DNA of 64,000 bases. Source: Rebecca billardiae RCC1528 (Eukaryota > Haptophyta). Under the pieces are notes generated by a model that ran no database searches, was not told the DNA's origin, and worked only from the letters and a program-made list of their open reading frames with translations. Each line of letters opens with the position of its first letter. The stretch's first letter is position 1. Shown here piece after piece: positions 36,293 through 46,637 of the stretch. The stretch is from the NCBI GenBank assembly GCA_965240325.2, contig OZ251249.1, forward strand, positions 868,001 through 932,000. The letters run 5' to 3'. Made by a program: the position numbers and the translations under genes.

Positions 36293-37900
36293 CAGCCACG
36301 GGGAGCCGACGGCGCGCGGGGCCGCGGCCAGTTCCGAGTTCGACTTGCGCCTGCTCTGAAGAAGAGTTCTGGGAGACCCTGGCGGAGAGGCATGGCAAGG
36401 GGGGCGTGTGGTGAAGTCGGAGACTCCGAGATCGATCAGTCCGGCATCATGCGCCGCTGCCCCCGAGCTTGCGAGACTGCCCGAACACAGGGCGGCGGCT
36501 GCGGCGGCGGCGGCGCGGCCGCGCGCCGGCCGGCCGCGCAGGCATCGACAGGGCGCGGCAGGGGCGTGCGGAGTGACTAGTGAGCGGGCACGAACGCGAT
36601 GTCGACGGCCGTCGGGACCCGCCGCAGACGCGCGCTCCAGGCGCCACTCGGCACTTGCCACGCGCACCTGCCCATCGAGCGCCCCCTTGCGGACCAACCA
36701 AGAGTCGTCGAGGCTCGCTCGCCACCCCAGCAGAAGAAACCTGCACAGCACGTCGTCCTTGCGACGACGGCAGGTTTTGAGCTCGCCAGCTCGGTAAGTC
36801 AGTGACTATGGAATGGGCTGGCAACGAATAGCTGCGCGGGTATTTTCAATAAGGCTTGCGGGTTTTAGACTCTAGATACCAACCGCCGCGAAGCCAAGTT
36901 CATATTCATCAAGGCGGAGGCAAACTATCACACATGAACGAGAGTCTACCCACAAAATCGCGCTCGTAACGAACCGTTACGTTAATGTCACGTCCAGCTG
37001 ACGTCCAGATCGCACTTTACTTAAGGGAATGAGCTGGACGCGCTTATTTTCGGCCTAATAGACCTCTCTATGCGATCTCAAAAACTCGAAACTCGGTCTC
37101 CGCCAGCCCTAAAAATCGCCCCCCGTCCCTTTTTTCTTGATCAAAGATCTTTTTGAAACGTGGTTCGGGCCCGCTGGTGCGGGCTCCACGCTGCGCGCTC
37201 CGCCCTGCACCGCGGGCCATAACTGATATCGTCGAGTGTCTAGCTAGAAGCGACGGCCAAGAATCCGGTCTCACGCAAGTGGCATAATAATGGCATTCCT
37301 GTATGTTGCTGTCCCGCGCGCACCGCCGCGCGCAGGAGTCCTGGTCCATAGGGGGTCCATGACAGCAGCCCACTGAATTGTGATTTTCGACAACCATGCG
37401 ATTTAGGTGTCTGACGAGCGTGGTGCTTGCGGAGGCACCCACAAATATGTCCTGGAACCCAGCCCAGCCGTCAGAAGCACCCAAACCCGACTCCGCGCGT
37501 CGTCGCGCGGTCGTGCGCGCACGCCAGCTGCGCCACTGTGTCACATACAGATTCAGCCAAACGTCAACGACTTGTTATGGCGGCTAAATGACGGTATGTC
37601 GTCGGACTTACTTATTCATAACCGTTGCAACCCGCCCCAACAAAATTAAGGTGGACTTGCTAAATTTTAGTAGGCACGATGAGTGCGCGTAGAGGTCGGT
37701 GAAAAACTACTCCAAGATCGAGCATGTTACCCACTTAATTAGAGACATGTACCCATATATATATGCACTTACCCACCCGTTTATTATACAATGCGGGTGG
37801 CGGGTTTTAAATATATATTCAGGGTGGTGTCAATATGGGGGTACCTTGTTCACTATTCGTGCTGGGTCATCCGAATAGGCCGCGCCGCCGCGCGGAGTGA
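36293..37900. other. Gene-poor, repeat-derived-looking sequence
   Basis: Includes AT-rich stretches near 36830-37030 and 37640-37860. A minus-strand open frame at 37068-37544 has fairly normal composition (contains FVGASASTTLVRHLNRMVVE) but no family match I recognise. No gene is called. Confidence 0.4.
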
Positions 37901-38179
37901 CGGCGGGCTCATGCCCGACCGTCAAACCGTCCCGCAGCAGGCCCGGACGGACCTGATGCGGGCGGCGGGCTGCGTGCCGAAGCACACTACCAAGCGCACC
38001 TCTGAGCATGCCACCATCCCCATAGTCGTGAAGGAGTCCTCCGCCATCGACGCTTGCGTGCGCAGACTAGCAGTCATCGCCGCCGCCGAGCTTGCCGCGG
38101 CCGTTCGGCGACTTCCGTGCCCGTGCTCTGTGTCACCGGCGTCGTCGCCGTTCGTCGTACCCCAGCCCACGCGAGGCCG

Positions 38180-39503
38180 TCACCGGTCCACCGGTACTGC
38201 GGCGGACTGCGCGCGCTTCGCCGCGCGCTCGCCCTCGAGCTCCGCCGCTCTCCTCTCGCGCTCGAACTGGACGCAGTCGGCAGCCATGGCAGCCCGCTCG
38301 GCCGCAGCGCGATCTGTGCCCCCCCGCGCGCTGCGCTCGGTTGCGTCGGCGCGCAAGCTGGCGCGCGCAGCGTCGGCGACGGCGCGCGCGGTCGCCTTGC
38401 GCGACGAGTCCAGCTCCACCTGCTGCTCCGTCAGGCGCACCTGCTGCTCCAAGATGACCGCGTGCTCAGCAGGAGTCACGCGCTGCTCGTGCAGCGGCAC
38501 CTGCACGCGGCCTGCTGCGGACGCGCGCGGCGCGCCGGCGTCGGGGGGCGAGTAGAGGTCGCGGAAGGGGCAGCTGTCGTCGCCGGCGCCCAGCGACGTG
38601 TCGTCGGCATCCAGCTCCGCCTTCCTCTCCGCCGCCGACGCGCCCTGCTTCCGGCTCAGGATGCGCTCCATGTCCTTGAACATTCTTGCCCTTCCACCAC
38701 CTGTGCACGGTCATCAGCCAGATGCCGATCACCTCCAGCAGCGGCGAGTCGTGGCGCGCCGAGATGCCGAGCGCATCCGCGCAGACGAGCGCGAGCGCAT
38801 TGGGCTTCTTCGTCCCACCGTCGCGCGCGGTCTGGGCGCACGCCGGGGTGAACACTCTGACCAACGGCTTGTGCTTCTTCAAGTTCTCGAGCATGAGGTC
38901 CATGAGCGTGCGGAGGAGGTCGAGGAGCATGAAGTTGAGCACCGATGCGTACCGCGGGCGAACGACGGCCACGGGCCGACCGGCCAAGGGCTGCAGCACG
39001 TGGATGGCGCGCGCCGCCACCGCCGTCTCCTCGAGCTGCTGCGCGCTGACGTTGACGTCAGGCCGTAGCTCGGGCCTGCACGGTTGCACACAGCCGAGGC
39101 CGTCCGCGGAGGAGGCGAGCCCCTCGGCGGTGCCGGCGGGGACCTCGGGCGGGTCGCACACATCCATGGTCACGCGTGCATCATCATCTGCCGCGCCCTG
39201 GACCTCGTCATGCCCGGCACAGCGGTCCGCAAGTTGGTCGGCGGTAGCTGGCCCTTGCGGCAGAGGCGTCGCGGGCACGTCCGAGGGCGAGAAGGCAGCG
39301 TCGGGTGGGGAAGGAGACAGCGTCGAGTCGTTGCCGATGCCTATCCAACCGCGTTGCGCATGTTCGTCTCCGCGTTGCTCGCCTGTACGTGCTCCTAGGA
39401 CGCGCTCCTTGGTCGCGGGCAGCACACGTTGAGCACGCAGATTCAAATCATGAAGCACGAGCGTCGACCGGCCAGCGACTCTCAGCGAGAGCCCGGTCCA
39501 CAC
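38180..39503 (-). pseudogene. Frameshifted gene remnant with coiled-coil C-terminus
   Basis: The first minus-strand frame carries a clear coding signal (FMLLDLLRTLMDLMLENL, KPNALALVCADALGIS, LEVIGIWLMTVHRWWKGK) until about 38690. The signal then switches frame: MFKDMERILSRKQGASAAER, a Cys/Asp patch, then a Glu/Gln/Ala/Arg-rich helix (AVILEQQVRLTEQQVELD) that ends at 38180. A one-frame slip at about 38685 joins them better than any intron. A compact N-terminal domain plus a coiled-coil tail would suit a DNA-binding or transposon-associated protein, but no signature is recognised. Probably a decayed gene; a sequencing indel is possible. Confidence 0.45.
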
Positions 39504-41090
39504 GAAGCATGGCTACCTGTCCGCAGCCGCCCAGCCGCTCGGCGAGGCGCCTGCGCCGAGGTGGGCGCGCCCAACGGCGAGCGGACGGCCGTCGACGATC
39601 GGGCCATCAGCCTCGCCGACCCCGTTCAGAGCTCCGCTCCCGCGCCGGGGCCAGCCGAGCGCGGATTTGGAATCTGCCGATCGCGAAAACACGCCGAACA
39701 ATAAGTAAAAGTTCTGAAAAGGAAAAGAATATAAATCAAAAATCAATTTAATCTGATGGACCCCCTATCCTGGTGCGCTGCCAATCCGGCCCAGCCACAG
39801 CGGCGCACCCGCAGGACTCATCGGTAGTCATCGGTTTTTATGACTTATTATTACCGCTCATCGGAATTCGCGGATCGATCGATCTGAGGCCTCACTCTCG
39901 GGGGCGCCCGAGGGGGTTCGGCGGCAGACGACGAAGGCGCCGAGCTGAGCAGGGGGATCGCCTGCCGATGCCACTTATTACGTTATAGATATTTGCTCCG
40001 CCCCTGATGGGTTATTGGGTAGAGGGGTCAGAGCCCTATTCAGTGGGGGTGCGTGGCCCAAAATCCAACTTTCTGTCGTCTTGAGATGAGGCTCTCAAAC
40101 TTCGGCCGGCGGGATGTCAATATTCGCCTAGCCGCGGAATAATGAGGCTGGGGTCACGCCAGCTGACAAGTTTTGCGAATATAAAAAATGTCACATACTG
40201 GAGATATACGACCTCAATCTCGACGCGCGATCTCGGCAACATTAGTAGCTGGGAGATTCACGATCTCCAACGGTTGATCTCGCTATTTATGCACCAGAAG
40301 TCGCACCGTGCCACCGTCTAGATCATCACACATTTTGGCACGGTCTGAAATTGGCACAGGCGGATTTACTACACCCTGGAATTAAGCCTAAACGAACTTA
40401 AACGGACTCAAACAGTTACAAACCGAAGAGATCGATGATTTCGACGAGATTATTTCGGGATAAGATCGATTTTTGCGTCACTCGGGACGATCGACGAGCG
40501 CAAGTAACCGGGTCGGAGCTAGTGAGCCAATAAATAGTGGTGACCCCGCACGGGGCCGGGGGCACGCGCGGCCACTACTGTGTGTGTCTACTCCTGATCG
40601 GATGATTTAATCAGGCGACGGGCACATTAATAAATGAGCAGTATATACGTATATATATATATATATATGATGATGATGGCGTTATAGTCGATCGATATTC
40701 TGCTGGGCCGACGAGAGACAAAATCATCATCTGCTATCTTCTGAGTGCGCCGCCAGAATCATACGACTATCGCGATCGCCGGCCTGCAGTTGGGAGGGAC
40801 GACCCACCGCCTAATATCAGGCGCGCGCGCGCTCGCACCGCGGCCGCAGCCCGGCGCAGGCCGATCGGACCGCGCCGCCCTCGGACCGACGGGCCTGACC
40901 GCCACCGAGTCGTGACACCGCCCGTCCGGCGCCGCAGCCCGGCGCTGCGTTTTTTGTCGGGCCTGGGCCGCAACCCGCGAACAATTCACGCTTTTTTTCG
41001 CGATGCCCGCGGTTCTGCCTTCCCATTGGTCGGTCGATGGATCATCTCAACTTCTCCCGGGACAAAGTGAGACATATTATCTCAATAGCA
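39504..41090. other. Gene-poor, low-GC sequence with (TA)n
   Basis: Contains a TA/ATGATG microsatellite near 40640-40680 and the lowest-GC stretch of the window (about 39700-40740). No conserved gene is seen. Confidence 0.5.
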
Positions 41091-41319
41091 TCTTTATGAA
41101 TCTTTGGAATCAAAGTTGAAAGAGCCAATCGTCATCCCGAAAGGCACGATGATGCCGATTCGGCCTAGCTGCAATCTTGTTAGCATCTCGGCCACTGTTC
41201 GCTGGATTTGTGCGGGTTTCTCAGCGGTCGAAGGGGTCTCAAGCAAAGTTGAAGGCTTGCGGGAGCGGAAAACTAGGAGACCGCGGCGAAGTGGCGACAG
41301 CTTGCGAAGGGCGTCCACG

Positions 41320-41770
41320 ATGGGCCATACGGCTTACTGTGCAAGGCAACTCGTGCGGGATCGGGCGCGTACGGCGACGTTTGCATGGTCGTCAATGCGC
41401 AGGGTGGGCGGCCTGCGGTGAAACTCACACGACGCCCGACCGCTGGCAACCACACCGCCGTCAGGCCGAGCTTGGCCGCACCCCGCGTGCGGCGTGGACC
41501 GGCCGCCGAGTGGCTTGCGGCCCGCTCAGCACGTACGTCGTCTCACGCATCGGGCCGAAGCAGAAGCGGCGGTACATGAAGCTGGCAGACTCGGTCATGG
41601 AGTGCTTGTCGGTGCCGTCGAACGTCCACCCACCGACGTCCGTGCCGATGCCAAACTCCTTCTGCTGGCATCCGAGGCACTCGATGATCACGCCCTTCGC
41701 CTTCGGCTTGTGGAGGCGTCCACGGCGTACCCGTATTGATTGGGACAGGCGATGCGCGAGGACAGCTGAG
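41320..41770 (+). pseudogene. Kinase-like remnant, copy A
   Basis: Plus-strand frame about 41360-41450 reads AGSGAYGDVCMVVNAQGG followed by RPAVKLTRR, which fits a protein-kinase glycine-rich loop (GxGxxGxV) and the AVK lysine. The reading ends soon after. On the minus strand of the same interval, 41765-41710 encodes SRIACPNQYGYAVDASTSR and 41700-41470 an unrelated-looking coding-like stretch (KGVIIECLGCQQKEFGIGTD). Nucleotide similarity to copy B at 43310-43630, in opposite orientation, shows that both are duplicates of one ancestral segment. Catalytic-loop and DFG motifs are absent. Confidence 0.4.
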
Positions 41771-43309
41771 GGCAAGCCAGCCCGCGCGGTCCGAGCGTGC
41801 GCAGCGCGCGCCGCTGGGCTTGCGTGGCGGCAACAGGCTCCGTTGTGCGGCAGACGGTCGAGTCCGGGGCACACACGTGCTGACGCAGTCGCCTACGCAA
41901 CTGGCTTCGGCTGCCGTGCCTTCGCGGTCGTGCACCAAGCCTGCGTCGCCGCGCGCCGACGCGCCGCCGGCGCGGCGGAGTGCGGGACGCGGTGCCGCCG
42001 CCAGTCAGTCGTCCGGCTGACGAGTCCGCGTCGTTCAGTCACACACGGACGACGGCTGCCGCGTAATGACCGGGCTGGCCCGCGGCCGCCCACCCAGCCA
42101 GTCCCAGGGTGTCCGGAGTCGTGACCGTTGGCAACGGTCACGACAGTGCTCAGGCCTCCTCCGAGAAGTTCGGCGCGTCGGGCTCGATCGTCATGCCGGC
42201 TGTCATGCCGCGCGCGCTAAATATTATCGTCGTCGATCGATTAATAATCTAAACGGGCGCCGTCGCCATTGCAAACTTATTCAAAACTTAAACTACGTCC
42301 GTACCGTCGGCTAGTACCGCTCAGATACTGCTCCAGCAGTCAGACTGTCAGTCCGACGGTCACTCCGGGACCGCCGGACTCAGACTCAGTGCGTGACTTG
42401 TACTCTCCGGACCGGCACGGATGACCGCACGGTCCGACAGACGAGTCGGATCGACGGAGACAGGAGAGCCAGACTGAGACACGCGTCAGTTCGATAACGT
42501 GAGACAGTCATAGCACCGTACTCCGTAGTAGCCGACGAGGGCTCGGACAGTCGGACTCGACGTGTCAGTCCGTCAGACCGTCCGCCGTACGCGTCAGTGA
42601 CGAGACAGCGGCGCCAGTCGGTCGCCCGAGTCGACTGTCGAGTGCGGCACTCCGGGGCGGGAGCCGGAGCCGCTGTCCGAGTGGCACGCGGGTCCGAGCA
42701 GTTACACCGTGACGCCCGGCCTAAGTCGGTCCGCGCAAGACAGAAGTCGTGAGAAGACGCCGGCGGATCTGATCTGACTTACTGAGACTGAGCAGATGGC
42801 ATCATATTCATATATAGCAGCATGCTGATCATATAAGTATATAGATAGCATCAGCCGTACGACCGCAGCAGTAAGGCTGATGTAGGCCGCCTGCGCGGCC
42901 CTGAGCGGGAGCCTGATGCCAGCTGACTCCTGTCTGAGGCGCGCCCGGCGCTGCCGCGCCCGGCACCCGGCTCCGGCGCGGCCGGTGCAGGTCAGCCGTC
43001 ACTCGTCAGGGTGTCAGCGGTCAGGACCGCGTCCGGCGTCCAAAATCTACGAGTCTGTCCGCGGTCTCGGCGCCCGGGTCCGGACCTTGAAGTCACTCAG
43101 CTGCGTCCGATGCCGCCATCCACAGAGGTATACAAAGTCCGTCTCCACGATCGTCAGAGTCACGCCGCCTCCTGACTAAGGCCGCCGGGCGCGCGCGCGT
43201 CGCGCCCCGGCCGTGAGGTGATCGTGAAGAACTGCGCGCGCGTACGGCGCGCGCGCGTGCCGCGAGGGCTGAATTGGAATGGAACCCTGCCGTGCCAGGA
43301 TATGCCCAT
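41771..43309. other. Gene-poor sequence; compositionally simple block
   Basis: About 42310-42760 is dense in short words such as GTCCG, CAGTC, GACTC and AGTCCG on both strands, resembling cryptically simple DNA. No open frame of note occurs there. Confidence 0.4.
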
Positions 43310-43630
43310 CGCCCTCTGTCCTCGGGCGTCGCCCGTCCCAATGAATACTGGTACGCAGTGGACACCTCCACCTGCAGGCGTACAAGCGAACGGCGGCGGG
43401 CGACGAGGGGCACTGTGATGTGCGTGCTGCATCCAGGCAGCGCGCCGGACGCGTACCTGAGCTTCCTGAGAAGCTGGGCCTTGCATCGGGCTGTGCTGTT
43501 CTCGGCGGACGCGCGTCGTGTGAGCTTCACCATAGCCAGCCCACCCTGGGTGTCGACGACCTTGTAAACATCGCCATGCGTGCTCGTCATCGTACCGCAT
43601 AACGGTTCAGCCTCTCCGTAAGCCGCAGAT
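43310..43630 (-). pseudogene. Kinase-like remnant, copy B (inverted relative to copy A)
   Basis: The minus-strand frame reads STHGDVYKVVDTQGGLAMVK then LTRRASAENSTA, clearly related to copy A and to kinase subdomains I-II; LLRKLRYASG follows. The plus strand at 43315-43380 carries the counterpart of copy A's 41765-41710 segment (VARPNEYWYAVDTSTCRR). The leading glycine of the loop is lost and no catalytic motifs follow. Confidence 0.4.
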
Positions 43631-43798
43631 GGGACATCCATCTGCTCGACTCCTCGCTGGGGAGCCTCGGGTCGCGCGCCGAATTCACCGACTTGCGCGA
43701 CCTCAGCAGCCGGCCGAGCGGCGCCCAGCCGCGCATGCTTGCCCCCTCAGCACGGCGCGGCGCGGCGTGCACTCGGGCCAACGGGTGCCGCACGACAT

Positions 43799-44281
43799 TT
43801 AGATAAAGAGCTTCTGCTCCTGCACTCGCAGGTTCCATAGCACGAGCGCGCCCAAGGCGAAGAGGAAGGCGTCGACGGGTGCGGGCAGCGCGTGTTCGTC
43901 GTGCTCCCCCGAGGAGCGCGCCGAGGGCAACGCCACGTGCGCGGCGCCGGCGACGCCGGGCAGCGTGCTCATGGTGTCGTTGAGGAATTCCGAGATTCCT
44001 CTCCCAGACGCGGCGGCGGCGGTGAGGCCGCGCCGCCCTGCTTGGAAGGAGCTCCGACTCCCAAGAGGGCCTTCGGCTGCAAAGCTGATTCTCTTCCGAT
44101 CTCCTAGCCGATCTTCGTTTAGTCTATTGGTCCGACGAAGCACAGAAAATGTTTTTTTGGGGGCCTCGGCGTGCCGATCTCGCACGTTAGTTTGGCAAGC
44201 GGTACAGAAACGCTGCGCTCCGGGACAGGCCCGGACACTCGGGCGCGACGACAGCAGGGGCGCGAGTCGCCCCTTCGCCAT
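43799..44281 (-). CDS. Small unknown protein with C-terminal membrane segment
   Basis: 160 residues from ATG 44281; the frame also allows an upstream start at 44356. It contains a Cys pair (FCTACQTN), a charged middle (SVLRRTNRLNEDRLGDRKR) and ends with a hydrophobic stretch (AFLFALGALVLWNL) followed by a short RVQEQKLFI tail, as in a tail-anchored protein. Composition is normal for a real gene and unlike shadow frames, but I do not recognise the family and cannot exclude additional exons. It lies on the same strand downstream of SEC62. Confidence 0.4.
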   Translation of the reverse strand: MAKGRLAPLLSSRPSVRACPGAQRFCTACQTNVRDRHAEAPKKTFSVLRRTNRLNEDRLGDRKRISFAAEGPLGSRSSFQAGRRGLTAAAASGRGISEFLNDTMSTLPGVAGAAHVALPSARSSGEHDEHALPAPVDAFLFALGALVLWNLRVQEQKLFI

Positions 44282-44709
44282 CTTAGTCGAGATCCTACTG
44301 CCTGAGACTGGCTGCTGGCGCCTCCGCCGGGCGGCGCAGTCCACTGTGCGCGCCACTGCGGGTGCGATGCTGTCTAAGTGACTGAGCGTCAGGCCTCAGG
44401 GGCCGGGGCGCGAGGAGCGCTGCCGCCGCCCGGGGTGGTGGCACCGCCCAGCGCGGGGCCATCCCTGCCGGAGGGGCTGCCCCCTGAGGCGCCCTTGCGG
44501 CTGGCTACGTTTGTTCGTGCCGGTGGACTCGGGTGCTCTGAGCTCGCTCCGGTCCACCGCTGCTGACTCGAGGGTGCGCCGGGGCGGGCGCGCGCGCAGT
44601 GGCGGCCTCGCCCGCGCCGCCTTCCTCGGCGGCGCCCCCGCGCGGCAGTGCCCGCCCGCCTCCGCTGCCGGAGCGCGCAGCGCGCGGCGCCGCGCCGGGT
44701 GCGCCCCGC

Positions 44710-46637
44710 TCAGTAGCGCACGTCCTCCTCCACCGGCGCGGCGAACGGGTCGGCCGCGTCCTCCCCCTCGGCGCGCGGCAGCGGGTTGCCCTCCTCGTCC
44801 AGCGCGCCGCCCTCCGCGGTGCTGTTGGCCGGCTCGGGCGCGGCGATGGACGGGAAGTAGTAGGTGAGGTCGTCGTGCTTCGCGACGAAGTCGGGCACGT
44901 TCTCGCCGTCGAAGAAGCCCATGTTCCTGCGGGGGCGCCCGCACCGCCGTGGCGGACGCCGAGTCGGGCGGCGGCGCGGGGCGGCGGCGCGGGGCGGCTG
45001 AGCGCGCGCGCGCGCGCAGCGCGCGCGCGCGGCCCTCCGCCGCGCGCGCGCACCAGCAGGCGATCACGCCCACGACGCCGAGGAACGCGATGTTCACCAG
45101 CCCGAACTGGAACGCCGGCTCCTCGTCGCCCGCGCGCCGCTTCTTGCCGCCGCCGCCCGCCGACTCGCCCTCGGCGGCCGCGCCGCCGCCGTCCGCGTCG
45201 GCCGCGCCGTCGTTCTTCTTCTTGCGGATGCGGCGCAGCTCGTCGTCGTCGGAGTCGTACTCGTCGGCGACGACGACGGGCTCCGCCTGCGGGGGCGCGT
45301 GCGCGCGCGCGCGCGCTCGGCGGAGCACGCGTGAGCCGCGCCGGCCCGCGGCCGCGCGCGCGCGCGGCCGCCGGTCGCCGGTCGCGAGCGCGCGCCGCGC
45401 CGCTGTGTCGCGCGGTGCACCTTGCCCATGATTGGCACAAAGCTGCCGGCAAAGGTTTGGTTGTCGTCGAAGAGGTTGGGGAAGAGCCAGATGCCGCGGA
45501 AGCCGATGACGAACATCGCGCAGAAGAGGAGCAGCCGCACGATGCACAGCGCCTGCGCCGAGCGGCAGCAGCGCGGCGCGCGGCGCGCGGCGCGCGGCAG
45601 TCGGCGCGTGAGCGCGCGCGCGCGAGCGCGGCGCGCCGGCGGCGCGCGCGCGCGGCACGGCACGGCACGGCTGCCCGCCGGCGGCGCGCGCGCGTGCGCA
45701 CCGAGAAGGTGGTGAGGAACGTGACGGAGCACCACCACAGCCCGATCTTCATCCACAGCGGCCAGATCTGCACCATGCACAGCAGCAGCGCGCCTGCGAG
45801 CGTCAGCCCGCACAGCAGGTAGAGACGCGTCTTCGATCCCTCGTGCATCCAAGTGTAAAGGCCGTCCTGAGGCGCGCGGAGGGGGGGGCGGAGGGGGGGT
45901 GGGCGGGGGCGAGGCGGGCGCGCTGCAGACCGACGGCGCGCGCGCGGCCACGCGCGCAGTCTCGCGCGGCCGCGCCGCCGTGTGCGGCGGCCGCAGCGGG
46001 CGCCCCCCGCGCGCGCGCACACACGCACACACGCACACACACACGCACACACGCACACACGCACACACACACGCACACACGCACACACGCACGCACACAC
46101 GCGCGCGCGCACACACACCTCCTCGAAGGGGCCCTGGTGCATCTCGAGCTCCCAGCGCCGCGTGCTGATGAAGACGCGCTGACTCCGGTGGAAGAACTGC
46201 GCGCCCATCAGCCGGTTCGCCAGCGCCACCGCGCCGTCGCGGTTCTTCACGGCGGGGAAGCCGCGGTTGGCCTGCTTGTACTTGTCTGAGAGGAGCGCGT
46301 CCACGAGCTTGGTGCCCTTGAAGTACTCGACGCGCTGCCGGGGGGTGCGCGCGCGGGGAGGGGGGGCAAGGGGTCGGCTGCGCGCTGGCGTGCGCACGCC
46401 GCCGCGCGCGCGTGCCACACGCCGGGCGCACGCGCGCGCGCCGGGCGCACGAGCGCGTCGCGCGCCGCGCGCGACGCGCACCCGTTCGTACTGGACGGCC
46501 TCGCGCGTGGTGACGCCGGATTTCTTGGGCTCGCGCAGCCAGTTTGCCAGGCGGAGGAGCGTGTCGTCCGCCGACTTGGGCGGGGGCGCCTTCTTCAGCG
46601 AGCCCCCGCTCTTCTGCCGTGCCGCGGCCGTGCTCAT
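44710..46637 (-). CDS. SEC62: SEC62 translocon subunit, 6 exons
   Basis: Minus-strand exons 46637-46482, 46334-46119, 45866-45702, 45552-45421, 45286-45054, 44926-44710; 372 residues. Joined exons give the Sec62 layout: an N-terminal cytosolic domain (RRVEYFKGTKLVDALLSDKY, ALANRLMGAQFFHR), LYTWMHEGSKTRLYLLCGL, a first membrane segment with IWPLWMKIGLWW, a second region (LLLFCAMFVIGFRGIWLFPN), an acidic/basic tail and a third hydrophobic stretch (LVNIAFLGVVGVIACW). Human and yeast Sec62 share RVDYF..K, FFHR, V.(L)W and W.LPNL signatures. Sec62 works with Sec63 and Sec61 in post-translational import into the ER. The third hydrophobic segment after the acidic linker is beyond the usual two. Five introns, four of them phase 0; the last junction rebuilds ACWNMGFFDGENV. 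Start is the first ATG of the MSTAAARQ frame; an upstream ATG would add 20 residues. Confidence 0.9.
46015..46118 (-). repeat. (CA)n/(GT)n repeat at the SEC62 intron-2 donor
   Basis: A nearly pure CACACG/CACACA array. On the sense strand the intron begins gtgtgtgtgcgcgcg, so the donor is part of the repeat. Confidence 0.9.

Noticed and set aside
44599-45822. Plus-strand frame overlapping SEC62
   Set aside because: Shadow of SEC62 exons; no domain.
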